From NCBI RefSeq assembly GCF_020379485.1, contig NC_063450.1, forward strand, positions 43,614,681 through 43,678,680: a stretch of DNA of 64,000 nucleotides, given 5' to 3'. Shown here piece by piece: positions 45,863-58,137 of this stretch. The first letter of the stretch is position 1. Each line of letters opens with the position of its first letter. The notes below the pieces were generated by a model, which had not been told where the DNA came from, searched no databases, and worked only from the letters and a program-made list of their open reading frames with translations. Origin of the DNA: Brassica napus (Eukaryota; Streptophyta; Magnoliopsida; Brassicales; Brassicaceae). The position numbers and the translations under genes were made by a program.

Positions 45863-46060
45863 AGAGTTCGAGATGATTTTGGTTAGTTACAAAGACCAAT
45901 ATATAGTATATCTGTATATATGATATTTCTTTAAGCATCTCTCTCTCTCTTTTTCTAATTAAGAAAACATCTATCTTAATAATTTTGGCATCAAAAGCTT
46001 CCTGAGTTGAAAACTGTTTCGCAGTGTTTATTATTATAAACAATGTCTGGTAAAAGCTCA

Positions 46061-46198
46061 TATTCGAAGGCTCATATTTTTATGTCTTTGTATTTTCTAG
46101 CCCATATTGTATTAGGGTTTCATACTTATATAATTCCCTATATAAAGAGCTCCTTATTGTCTAATAAAGATACAGACTTTCCCCTTATTTTCATAACA
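46061..46198 (+). repeat. Old copia-like element 5' LTR
   Basis: Shares TAGCCCATATTGTATTAGGG and the CCTATATAAAG TATA-like box with the right LTR. Confidence 0.75.
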
Positions 46199-46989
46199 TG
46201 TTATCAGCACGATAGCCTCTAGCCCTAAGCCCCCAAGAAATATTCCTCAACTCAGCCGAAAATCATCAAACCCTAAACGCAAATGAATCTGCCTCAGAAC
46301 TTCAAAGAGGCCGTTCTCTCAAACCGTGAAGACCCAGAAAACGATCAAGATATCAACTCGAAGCCCTCGCCGAGACAAATCCGTCAGTGCAAACCGCTTG
46401 TCGATCTGACCACCGACGCGCCCTCATGCACAGATACAGTGCGTGCCAATTTGATTTGGAAACCAAATCCGATTCCAACAAGGATTTTCTAGCCAAACTC
46501 AACTCCTGTGCAAGATAAGTTTATCATACCTTAGTTGATTCATGTGATCCTGTTGGCGTTCATGTTATCTAATGCTCCTCGTGTTGTTTCATGAGACGAG
46601 GGAATTAAAATCTAATATCAACAAGGAGTTCAAGCCGAGAGGAGTTGTTGTCTGTGCGATCAAAGTCTCTTTTCCATTCAGATCAAAAGGAGTTCATAGG
46701 CGTTCCCGATTCGTCTCAGCTCAGCCTACAGACGATCTCAGTCCGATCCTAGCTCAGACGAACTCAGCCTCAGCTCGCATCCCGGACAGCTCGCGTTCCA
46801 GACAGCAAGCATCCCGTTCGCGACAACTCCAGCTCACAAACAGCTCGCAACCTCAGCCTCAATCCATTCGCGATCCGATAGCAGTCAGCTTGCGTCCCGT
46901 TCGTGTTCCAGTTTGCGGTTCATCCCTTTGGTGGTCCGTTCAACAAACATCTAAGGTTAAAGGTAATTCGAAACCTAAAAACTCATAAT

Positions 46990-49540
46990 CGAATATGGAT
47001 TGTTTGATAAAGAATTAAAACCATAAAACCCTATTCTTTTATGAATAAAAAACCATAGAGTAATAGATCAAAACCCCAAAGAGTAAATCGAAGCTCAAAA
47101 GTTCGATACCCTCAAACCCTAAATCGAGATTGATCAATTAAAATCGAAATCTTTAATGGTTTTGAATCTCAAATCGAATCTCATTGATCTAAGATCAAAC
47201 TCGAAAACCTAAAACCCTAAAAAATATTCAATTTTTGCATAAATCCTAATTCGAAATCTGATTGATTGATTAAAACTAATTGAATGTTGATTGAGATTGA
47301 ATTTGATCATGTTGAAATCGAAATTACTAGCTTTGATAGTTTGAAATTGAAAACCCTAATGCTTGAAACTTGAAATCGAATTGATTGTCTTGATCACATA
47401 GATTTGTTGCTAAGATTGTTTAAATCTCATACTCGAATCTGATATTGATAAATATGAATGAATTGAAATCGTATTGCTTGTTTTAATTGAAACCCTAACC
47501 GCCTGTTAGGATAAGTGTTTCCATATAACCTAGTCTTGATTGTTTGATATCAAATACTTGAATCTGAAACTGTATAATCCGGTTGAAACTGAAACTACAT
47601 GCTAGGTTAATTGTTCTAGACTTGATCATACCTTGTGGCCGTGCAGCTTGTTGCATCATTCATACATAACCTATTTTGATCATATTGATTGATTGCAATT
47701 ACACTTAGAATCTTATGCTAGGATGGTAATGAATTGATTCCATCAAGTAGCCGTGTGGCTTGATCTTTGACTTGACCGAGAGATTTGTTTGTGCATTACT
47801 GTATTGATTGCATCATGCATATTTCGTATTAACTGATAGAAACCACCTAATCACATGCTAGGATTATTAAAACTTGATTGTATGATCTGTTTGTTAATAG
47901 AAATTGCATGTTTTAGGTTTGTAAATCATATGCTAAACATTAAAATCAAAATCGCATGCTAGACATAGAAAATTAAATCGCATGTTTAGGTTTAAAATCT
48001 GATTTTTTTAATTACATGATAGGATTGATAAAACCTAATTGTTTGATCTCATCTCTAATAGAAATTACATGTTTTAATTTTAGAAATCGAAACACAAACA
48101 TTAAAACGGAAATTGCATGCTAAAACCTAGAACCCCTAAGTTATTAGGGTTTTTGTCTTAGCCGATTTTATGCTTGTATAACTTGATATTTTTCATTCAT
48201 AAATACATGTTTGAGGTTGCATAATTAGACTAAGAATAATTACATGTTCTTGTGTCTAAATCCTATTAGAATTAAGATTTGAAATTTAACCTAAAATCTG
48301 ATCGCATGTTTATTGGAATTTCCTGAAAATTTAAAACTTAATAAATTTAAATTAGAATTCCAGAATTTGATCATATGAAACCTGGGGATAAAATTTGATG
48401 ATTAGATTGAAATTATTCATATGCTAATTGATTAAAAATCGATTAGACCTAGGAAATTGAAATCACATGATTAAATCCTATTAGAAATAGAAATTGCCTT
48501 GATCACATGCTATTGATTGAAATCTGATTTGGTTGCTTGATCACATGATATGTTTAAAATCTGAATCGTATGTCTTAACCAAATCTGATTCGCATGCTTC
48601 AAACCCAAAATCTGATTTGTTTGATCGCCCAGCTCGCATGCTAAGAAATTAAAATCTGGATTGATTGTTAAAGATAAAATCCGATTGCATGCAACATGGA
48701 ACCTAGATTTAATTTGCTCAGTCACATGCTCACATGATCCAAATCTGATTTGCTAGCTGATTACTTGATTGAAAATGATGCCTTGCTTGTTTAAAACATA
48801 GAGATTGCATGAAATCATATCCGCATGATTAAAAGCTTGGCCGTAGGATCAAAACTTCATCATATGCTAAACTTGATTCAATTACATTGTCTGGCCTATA
48901 TGTGTTTTTAAACCTTGAATCATATGAACATTGGTAGGTTCGTTTCTCAAAGCCTTGGCCAAATAAAATCTTAGCCAAATTTTAAGACATGATCACTTGT
49001 TTAAAACTTAAAATCTGATCATAAAATTACTCATTGGACGAAATCTATAAGCATCCTAGAACCATTCGGATTTGGCCTGGCCGAAACTTATGTTTGGCCT
49101 AATGAACAATCGCATGATCTTTAAAGCCTTGGCCAAATGTAGAAGCTTGGCATAGCTTAAATCTTAATCAAATGCAAAGTCTAAATTCTCTTGGCCAACC
49201 TTTAAAAGACCTTAACCGAAGGCAAAAGCTTGGTCAAATTGAAATTTCTATTGGCCAAATATGAAATCTAGTCAAACTAATAGAATCCCTTGGCCAAAGC
49301 ATTTTGGTAAAATCATCTTGGCCGAATCCCGTTGGCCAAAATTCCTTGGCCAAAGTCTTTTGAATAATCTATCTTGGCCGAATTTGAATCCCTATTAATC
49401 TAATCAGACTTAATTTATTTCTAGCTATTTGTTGCACATTTTGATTTATTTAATGCATGATATTTTCAAAATTATTGTCTAAGGGAACAAAATTTGATAT
49501 TAAATTACCTAAGTTTGGGATTCAATACGAGATAAATGAA
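46990..49540 (+). other. Long noncoding leader with recurring words
   Basis: About 2.5 kb inside the old copia-like element where gag would be expected. No open frame exceeds about 70 codons. Short words recur: GCATGCTAG/CATGCTAGG in the first 1.5 kb and CTTGGCCAAA or CTTGGCCGAA from 48950 to 49400. It reads as an expanded low-complexity leader rather than a decayed gene. Confidence 0.5.
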
Positions 49541-51747
49541 CATTAAGTGTTATTATCTCGAGGGGGAGAATCAGAGAATCCCAAAATCCCTAAATATGCT
49601 AAGCATCCACGACAACAATAGCCCAAATAGAACTCGGCCAAAATCAAATCTGAAAACAAAACTGCACAACAGAAAGATTATATGGAGATTAATGATTGGC
49701 AAACCGGTCATGCCATTCCGGTTAAGTATGTGACATTCTATTGAATGGTTTAAGATATGTTGCCCCTTTGAATAAGGGAATTGATAATATGAGTATTCAC
49801 CGTGATATTTCGAAAATAAGCAAGGAATTTTGGGGGCTTGATCACCCACGGATGGACTGATCATCCATCATAAGTGACGACATATGGTTGTACATATCCT
49901 TGTCAAAATCTGCAATACGTTTGCAAGAGTAATTGGTGATACCGGTGGATTTATGAATCCTTATAAGTTGCAGCAAAATTTGTTCGCATAATGCCAAAGA
50001 ACAAATAGAGACTCTCCCATGAATTTGATAAAGTGTCAAGAATTAATGTTCTCATATAGAGAACTTAAATAAGTTTCTCCACTACAAAGTTATAAGATGA
50101 GATCTGAAATTAAATTAAGTGTATACGTTGGATATAAATCTCCATAAGAATACATAAGGTCACGAGAGATATGATTAAGGCTAAGCCATGGATTAGATAA
50201 ATCCGTATATCCAACATCAGGGAGAGAAATAATAAGTTGGTAAACGATTTCGAGAATGAATAATGATCTTCAAATATGAATATAGAATGAGAGTCCAAAA
50301 AATGGATCATTCTCAGAACTTAAACAAGTCAGCGGGTTATGCTCTAATAAAATTGATATTGAACTTAGTTAAGATAAGACAGTTCCATACATGTGTTACT
50401 CAAAAACGAGAAGAGCATAAAATTGAAATGGCAGATCCAAAATTAAGGTTGTCCAAAGGAAACCTTAAACATAACCATGAATAAAGATCAGGTACCTGAA
50501 AATAATAAGATCTAAATGCATTATGTCATGTCTGGATTATAAATGGAACCGGTAAAATAATATTGACGTCGATGATGATATAATATTTGAATACAAAAGC
50601 GCTTAACAAAAGCGAGGATCATGAAACCAACGTCTATCATAGAGTGCACTCAGAGAAATTACTCAGAGAAATTGATTAAGCAAATTGATAATGCTATAAG
50701 ACGTGGTATATGAAATCTCTTAAGAGAAGAGATGTAGTCAAACCAGTTGGACATAAGTAAGTCTTTGGTGAGAAAACATAATAAGAATGGCAAAATTGCA
50801 TAAGGTTCTCACAAAGACCTGAAATCAATTATAAAGGAGACATACTCCTATGTGGTGGATGCAACGACATTTTGATTCCTTATAAGTCTGAAAAATAAAA
50901 TACATATCTATATGGTCCACTGGATAACGAAATTATGTGAAAGTTCCAGAGGGTATCGAACTACCGAACACATCAAGTTCTTGAGAACAATATTGAATAT
51001 CTTTATGTGAACAACTTGAATATCCTAGGAACTTCTGGAGAAATTTCCCAAAGATAGAATACATCAAGAAAGAATTCGAATTCAACATGAAAGGTTTTGG
51101 GAAAACAAGATTATATATTGGATTATACATTGAGCACCTTGAAAAGAAAATCCTTATGCATCAAATGACATACATAGAGAACGTGTTCAAGAAGTTTGAT
51201 ATGGACTAAGCTTACGAATTGACAAGTCTCATAATTATAAGGTTCCTCAGTTTAGAAAAGATAATTTCGGCCCTAATGAAGAAAATGAGGAGATCTTTGG
51301 TCCCGAAATGCCATGTCTAAGTGCCATAAAGTTTTGACGGATTTGGCGAGCCATACAAGGCTAGATAAATAATTTGCCGTAATCTATTAGCTAGATATAG
51401 CTCATGATCGACCCAAAGGCACTAGAACGGGATTATACATATTTTTGCTATCTACAAGGAACTAAAGACTTGGGTCCATTTGATAATAACCTACCTGAAG
51501 AAGGGTAAATTATTTTGGTTATACAGGTTGTTTGTTCGTCCAAGTTCACTAAAGCGAAGATTTGGTGGATCTAATTACTAAGGCGTTACTGACATCCAGA
51601 GATGTACTCAACAAGGGGAGTAATACGTGTTGTACTCGTTTTCCTTCAACATGGTTTTATCCCATTAGGTTTTTCTGGTAAGGTTTTAATGAGGCAACAT
51701 CCAAAGCGTATTACAAACCACTTCGGAGATGATCTTCCAAGGGGGAG

Positions 51748-51887
51748 TGTCTTCGAAGGCTCATATTCTTATGTCTTTATATTTCCTAGCCCATATTGTA
51801 TTAGGGTTTCATACTTATCTAATTCCCTATATAAAGGACTCCTTATTATCTAATAAAGATACAGACTTTTCCCTTATTTTCGTAACA
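51748..51887 (+). repeat. Old copia-like element 3' LTR
   Basis: TGTCTTCGAAGG...TTTCGTAACA, directly after the polypurine tract at 51739-51747. Confidence 0.8.
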
Positions 51888-52646
51888 TTTATCAAATTTT
51901 CCCGAATAAACCATAAATTTTGGTAAGCAAAGATATTATTTCATTCCACTGGACCACAAGTAGTTTTCGGGTTGGCTTTTTAATTTCGATTTCTTGAAAG
52001 CTAAAATTAGGAAAATATTTAATTCCTACAAATCTATTTCACTATTTCAGTAACATGCGAAATCTATCGAATTCGAAGATGTAATGGGCGTATTAACATA
52101 CTTGATATTTTTCTCTTTTGATTTGATCTAATTTCTAACCAGCCCGATAAAATATCAAACGTTTGAAAAAAATATACATATATACAAGAACATGAAGCTT
52201 TTTAATTAAGAGTTTAATTAAACCGGGCGATATATGCAACATTAGGTAGGGTACGCCTTGATAAATCGTATCCAAAACTGTATCTAAATAATAGAATCCG
52301 ACAATCAAGCAGGAATGCAGAATGACCATACATACCACTGGACCCCTACAAATTGAAGAATCCTAGTTAATGTTCCAGTCATCGTTATCATATGGCATCA
52401 CCAATTTTCACAGATTTTTTTTTTTGTAAATACAAAATAATATTACATAAAAGGGTCAACATCCTCGGCTCGTTACATCATGCAACACCATAGACAACAT
52501 CATAATATATAGTACTGTATTTATATTATTTGCTTTTTATTCTTCTGATCTTAGATCGAAATCTAAATAAATCATATAGTTTGTAAATTTTTAATATATT
52601 CTAAATTAAGTAAATGTTGATTGTTGTCTTATTATCTTTCAATTTA
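51888..52646. other. AT-rich intergenic DNA
   Basis: No gene or element recognised. Confidence 0.5.
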
Positions 52647-53049
52647 TGTTTGGAGAGAAGATCTCACATTAAAAATAGGTAAAAGATTTGAATAATATAT
52701 AAAAAAACTTATGCTCTTCCATTTACTGCCAATTAATTTTAAATTAGAAATCCAAGAAACTTATCATGATATCAGAGCGGGCTCATGCCCTGATCCCTTA
52801 ATTCGGTTCGAAAAATGGTTCGAGCATCTCACAAATTAATGGCACAAGAAAGACTCAATTTCTTCGAAATAGTTAGAAAAAGAGCATTATCTTAGAGCGG
52901 TATGATGGATTCTGCGAGATTAATGGTCATACGTACCATTATCTCGAGAAAAGATGTTGAAGAGAAGATTTCACATCGAAAATATGTAAGAGATTTGAAT
53001 AATATATAAGAGACTTTGGTCATTCTACTTACCGCCAATTAATTTTTAT
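52647..53049 (+). mobile_element. Katydid-like TRIM retrotransposon
   Basis: A miniature LTR element. The left LTR (52647-52766, TGTTTGGAGAGAAGATCTCAC...TTATCA) is followed by a slightly altered primer site TGATATCAGAGC (52767-52778). A spacer of about 175 bp has no gene. A right LTR begins at 52955 (TGTTGAAGAGAAGATTTCAC) and breaks off at about 53049, short of its end. Shared text includes AGATTTGAATAATATATAA and GCCAATTAATTTT. This layout and sequence style match the Katydid/Br TRIM families of Brassicaceae. There is no coding capacity. Confidence 0.75.
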
Positions 53050-53463
53050 CAACACAAAAGTATTTTAAGGAGGCAAAAAACTCGAGAATTTCTTAAACGA
53101 AAGGAAAAAACTAAAGAATTTAAATCTTAATGATGACATGTTAGATATTGCGTATCTACTAGTAAATTAATATGTCTATGTTCACTACACAAGAAAGCTC
53201 GCTAAGAAAATATGTCTATGTTGAACTTTGAAATCTTATTGCATTTTAATCTAAATGCAATTACAGGGAGAGAGACATACGGCCATTACATGATTTGATC
53301 ACACCACCTTTTAACACAGTTGTTTATTTTCATCCTTAACGACCAATTATATGTGCACTCAAGAAACTACCAATTATATATAATTTTACATGCTAAAGAA
53401 ATAATAAAACCAATATAGAAAAGGATACCTGAGTTAGTTTAAAACGATAAATAATGTATCTGT

Positions 53464-53495
<32 letters not shown>

Positions 53496-54063
53496 AGTAT
53501 CATTGAACTAGCCCTTCTGTGTCTGTATAACATTATAGACTATCAAGCGATATTATTTTGAAAACAAATTGCAATACTATCACGTTCGTCACCCAACTGC
53601 CTGTCATAAATTTGAGTTTGTGCCTTCTGATTTTCACATAATGTTCCAAACTAGTGACGCTGGACTGGCCCTAGTTGGGTATCTTTGATTAATGTAATAT
53701 GTATCTGTCACACGTTATATGTAATTTACATTATTATTCGTAAGACTCAAATAAAATACTCCAAGTTGCACTTAAAGAAATAGTTTCGTGTGCGACTGCA
53801 TACACATAATTATATTATTTCTCTGTTCGACCCAAAAAAGAAATTTTTTAATTTCAAAATTAAACTTATCAAATGAAAATGAAAATACAATAAAATGTCT
53901 GTAATCGAAACTGATATGCATAATACATAAACTCAATAAGAATCATATATAGCCATAAAACCTAGCACAAACAACAAAGTCCACCGTTTGAAGTGTTCGT
54001 ACTATTTGAAGAGACTGCAATAATTAATAATCAGGAAACAAATTCAATGAATGTGTTCCCTAG
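53050..54063. other. Intergenic DNA with a 31-base poly-C run
   Basis: No gene seen. Contains the C homopolymer at 53465-53495. Confidence 0.5.
53465..53495. repeat. Poly(C) tract, 31 bases
   Basis: An uninterrupted run of 31 C on the + strand in AT-rich DNA. Confidence 0.95.
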
Positions 54064-55229
54064 GCCATGTTTATTGAGGATGAGGTTAATATGTTGAGTT
54101 AAGAACTCCACCTTAAGAGCATCTCCGAAAAACAATCTATAATTTCAAATATGAAATTTTTTGCTTTCCAAAAAGAAACTTCAAAACTTCAAATTTGAAG
54201 TTTTGAAGAGTGACACTCTATATTTGAAGTTTCACTATTCAAAACTTCAAATTTGAAGTTTCATATTTTTATTTGCATTTTGGTCTCTACAATCACACAT
54301 CACCTTTATGATTCATAAATATTTTTTCGTTTATTGTTTTAATTCTTAAAAAATTTATATCTCATAAATATTTTAAATTTTGTTTACATATTTTAAATTT
54401 TACACATAAAATTAAATAAAAATTTAAAATAAAATTTAAAATATTTTAAGCTAAATTTAGATAACAATAATATACGGAAAAAAACTTAACAAAAATATTT
54501 AAAAAAAATACATGAAGACATAACTGTTACACAAATTTAAATATTACAACAACACTAATAGTCAGGTAAGTATGATCCGGAACCTTCAAAATTTTCAAAT
54601 ATTGTCCAAATTTTTTTGTGTAACCGAAGATGGTTGTTGTTGTTGTTTTTGATGTCCTTTTCGTACAATTCTTTCTTGTTCATATCGAATATATATTCAC
54701 AAGTATTAATATCATCGAAAATAAATTAGCCTTTTAGCAATATTTTATATTTCTCTTTTATTTTTTTGTTCCGGTCTAATGTATTTACAAGTATCAATAT
54801 TACCCGATTTCAAAAACTTTTAGCTTGTAATCTACAACGTAAAAATGATGAGAGCCATTTTTACTTCGAAATGCACTAATAGATCATATATGCATTATGA
54901 AAATCATTTTATGAAATAATATGGTATTTTGTTTGAAGTTTAATATTAATTAAGTTATTTTTATTTAATTTTTTATATTTTAATAGAATATTTTATTAAT
55001 TAATATTGTTGTAATATGTTTATATATGTGCTAGTTATTTACAAAAGTTTTAAGAATTCAAATTAGTTATGACAAATATAAGGACCATAAAATATAAATA
55101 GTTTTGAAGTTGAGTTTGAAGTTTTACTTTTGGAGAAGAACACCTTTAAACTTTAAATATAGAGTTTTGGAAACTTCAAAATAGAGTTCTTTTTTGGAGA
55201 TGCTCTAAAAATCCCTCGATAAACATTCC
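54064..55229. mobile_element. Tourist-like MITE interrupted by a second element
   Basis: The left end GGCCATGTTTATTGAGG and inverse right end GGAATGTTTATCGAGG look like Tourist/Harbinger termini. Only about 55 bp of the left and 24 bp of the right arm remain outside the nested element at 54117-55205. The flanking triplets CTA and TAA agree only in part. Confidence 0.5.
54117..55205. mobile_element. Harbinger-type MITE, nested, TAA TSD
   Basis: Perfect 10-bp ends GAGCATCTCC...GGAGATGCTC, flanked by TAA on both sides (54114-54116, 55206-55208). Longer inverted homology follows (AAACAATCTATA/AAAGAACTCTATT). Near the left end AACTTCAAATTTGAAGTT forms a short palindrome. The interior is AT-rich with no transposase. 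Confidence 0.82.
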
Positions 55230-55232
55230 TAA

Positions 55233-55779
55233 GAGCATGATTATTCCATGAAACCCAAGTGGGTTTCTTAATGATAATTTAATGATATAAATGTACTTAA
55301 GTGGGCTTAAGAACTCTAGTTAAGAAATTCTCATTTTGAGTGGTCCAACGGGAGTTTATTAATTAGGGGTTCTTAAAAAAAATAATTTTTTTTTAAAGAT
55401 AAAATTTATTTATTAAATAAAACATATTAAAAGATAACATTTAAAACATAGATTTAAAAAAAAACATAAAAATAAAGATTAGTACAATAAACAAGATTAA
55501 TTTGAAAAAAACATCTGAGCTCATTAGTTGTCTCCATCACGTCCAAATTTACTCCATAAATGTTCAACCAAATTAGCTTTGAGTTGTTGATGCATTTGTC
55601 TATCACGAATTCTAGTTCGAACACCCATCATATTGGCGATATTTGTAGGCATATCTGTAGAAAAATCGAGATCAACATGTGAACTTCCGGTGTCTTCTCC
55701 TTGTTGGAACTCTAAGACATCATATTGAGTGTATCCATCTCGTTCGTCTTCTACTATCATATAATGGTTGGAGATACTC
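55233..55779 (-). mobile_element. Harbinger deletion derivative, TAA TSD
   Basis: Ends GAGCATGATTATTCC and inverse GAGTATCTCCAACC, flanked by TAA on both sides (55230-55232, 55780-55782). It keeps a minus-strand C-terminal piece of transposase and nothing else. Confidence 0.8.
55524..55760 (-). pseudogene. Harbinger transposase C-terminal fragment
   Basis: 78 codons starting at MIVEDERDGY, the conserved C-terminal segment of Harbinger (HARBI1-like) transposases, and ending with the typical QQLKANLVEHLWSKFG tail. The catalytic core is absent. The same MIVEDE block is in the derivative at 4752. Confidence 0.75.
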
Positions 55780-55782
55780 TAA

Positions 55783-57697
55783 CTCTAAGTAATGAACTTT
55801 CTTTTTTGGTAAAGTGGAAAAGTGGACATATAAGTTGGTTAATTACAAGATATAACTTTAAATCAATTGTCTATGGGAAGAAGAGGGGACCCAAGCTATA
55901 AACAGGTTTAGTTTGCTTTGCGTTAATCTATTACCGGAGCTCCGTTAGTCTCTACGTTGTTTTTTTTTCTGTATCAACTTCACAAGTCAAAAACAAGAAC
56001 ACTCATTCTTCGGTGAAACACAACAAGCTCAGTTGCAATCAGAGTTGTATTTTCATCTTATGGCTAACGAGTAAGAAAAAAAAAAACTGGGTCAACTATG
56101 CATGTTGCAGAACTAAACATGTAATAAAAGATCTACAAAACATGCTCCTGTGAGGTTAAGGTAACATTACACAAGACTACAAGAGAGAGACTATCATTCA
56201 ACTTCTTCACAAGCCAATACACAAAGAACACTCGCTCTCGTTTCTGGTCTCAATTCCCTTTCCATGTTCTCTTCAAGTACTCTTTCATGCGACTTTGGTT
56301 TGTCTCGAATATGAAAGGCATTCCCCGTATCTAGCGCAACATTCAAGTTCATTAATAAAGGACATGGGAGTGCGGTTATTATTTAGTCTAATATGATCAA
56401 AAGGTAAAATAGAGGATCAAACCCCAAGCAGACAATCAGATTTGAGGATTAAACACTTCCCCAGGTTTTCATATGAAACAATCCGTCATCACCCAACCGG
56501 ATGATCACATGTCCCACACACACACACAAAAACACATGGTTGTTAAGTTTCAGTGTTTTGTCCCTTATCATACAATCTGGCCAAACATAAAACAGAAGCA
56601 TCTACTTTATTTAACCAACATGGCGTCGAGATATTTTGATGCCACGCTTTTCTCTACCCAAGTCAATGTCCACCGAGAGATCTTCTGTTGATCTACCCAC
56701 CAAGACATGTGCCAAGAAGACGTGATGTTAACAAGTGACTGAGGAGGAAGAAGACGAACGCTAAGGAAGAGATAGTGGATGACTCTGATCTTCCAAGTAT
56801 CGACAAACGCTGGCTCAGATCCTCCAAAAACGGAAACCAATTCGACAAACAAGTCTCCAGACGGAGACAATTCCGATCCTCCACAAACGCCATCGTCGAT
56901 TTCGACGGAGAAAACATGAGAGAAGAAGAAAAGAGAAAGAAAAATAAAAAGAAAAAAAATATAATCTGAGATTTATTCTCTTGCTGACACGTGTGCTCTT
57001 CCTTTCCTTAAAGATCGGTCACAATTTTATTTTGGTTTTGATTTAATTAAATGCTCTAATTAGTTAAAAAAAAAACCAAACTCCAATAATGCTGCTCTAA
57101 TGATATGTTCAGTCCTTCCTTACACTTAGGTTGGAATTTTTATACTGAGAAATATAAATATGATTTACGCTTTACAAATATCATTAAAAACTGGTTCCTG
57201 ACTAAAGGAGATTCGGATATACAGCTAGGTTTGTTATCAATATCACTAGTTACTTTGTTTAACAACCTTAACTATAACCAGCTCTTAAAAAAACCTTAAC
57301 TATAACTAATTATCGCTCGAAACAAAGAAAAAAACAAAATTTCATTTCTTAAATTTTTGATTATATCTAAGTCAAAAACATGTTTTGTACCGTGTAATTC
57401 ATAGCATCGCTTTTTGAGATTTTACTAGCTATACCACCATAACTAGACCACCATATTGTTACTCTTTCATTATTATTTTATAGATCCACATACTTCACTA
57501 TCTGACCATCAAACGTGCTCATTCAACTGGAATAAGTTTAGTTTAATATTTGTGACAAAAAAAAGTTTAAAACTATTTGTTAGTGGTTTGCAATCCAACG
57601 TAGAGCACCTCACATGTAACAGTAGCTCTGGCCATTGATGCGTCGAAGTTGACCAAATTTTTTATTCTCTTAATAATTATGACAATAATGATGTTAT
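55783..57697. other. Intergenic region with one unassigned frame
   Basis: Mostly AT-rich. Around 56600-57000 the base composition becomes more gene-like (see the frame at 56693). Nothing else is recognised. Confidence 0.45.
56693..56917 (-). CDS. Unassigned short ORF, possible decayed gene
   Basis: 74 codons from an ATG preceded on its strand by a pyrimidine-rich leader (TTCTTTCTCTTTTCTTCTTC) and, further up, ACACGTGTC, a G-box-like word (about 56985-56993). The peptide starts MFSPSKSTMAFVEDRNCLRL, continues with WFPFLEDLSQRLSILGRSES, then a hydrophobic stretch (SSLAFVFFLLSHLL). A second frame (56870-56607) overlaps and extends further, which could mean a frameshift. I recognise no family. 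It could be a small membrane protein, a broken gene, or chance. Confidence 0.25.
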   Translation of the reverse strand: MFSPSKSTMAFVEDRNCLRLETCLSNWFPFLEDLSQRLSILGRSESSTISSLAFVFFLLSHLLTSRLLGTCLGG

Positions 57698-58073
57698 TGT
57701 TATAAGATAAGCATTGAAATGATCATCCACCTCTTTACCAAACTCAAGCACTATGATCATCCACTCCTTTACCAACTCAAGCACTATGATCATCTACTCA
57801 TCAAACACTATGATCACCCACTCATTTACCAAATTAAGCACCATCTTTGTTATTTTATGTATTGTTGTTCACTATAAATACCATCACTCATCTCACTCTT
57901 TTGTACACCAAAAACAAGAACAAGAGTTTATAATCAAAGAATCATTACATTTTTTTCTTCCTTCTTATAATAAACTCTCTCCCTTATACTAGTGTTATTT
58001 GCTTCCTACGGGTATTAAATTCTACTCTTATTTAAATTTCTCGATACTATAAATTATAAGTTATTTCATAACA
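57698..58073 (+). repeat. Young LTR element 5' LTR
   Basis: 376 bp. Contains internal short repeats of AAGCACTATGATCATC and a TATA-like CACTATAAATACC about 200 bp in. Confidence 0.92.
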
Positions 58074-58137
58074 CGTTATCACCACGATCGTTCTGCAATT
58101 CGGTAAAATTTATTGTATCATATATACTCTGCTATAA

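Larger units (their letters stand above)
46061..51887 (+). mobile_element. Old copia-like LTR element, decayed
   Basis: LTRs of about 138-140 bp (46061-46198, 51748-51887; roughly 9 differences). After the left LTR comes TGTTATCAGCACGA, a Met-tRNA-type primer site. Before the right LTR comes the purine tract AAGGGGGAG. Between about 49550 and 51600 broken frames recall copia pol: a GLDHPR-like piece near 49840, then RT text near 51080-51200 (KGFGKTRLYIGLYIEHLEKK, TYIENVFKKFDMD). The left boundary is blurred (an extra TGTCTGG copy lies 37 bp upstream) and no target duplication was found. It has no coding capacity. Confidence 0.75.

Noticed and set aside
46572..46988. 138-codon frame in the old copia-like element leader
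   Set aside because: Ser/Arg/Gln-rich with repeated CAGCTCGC-type words and no gag motifs. Likely chance.
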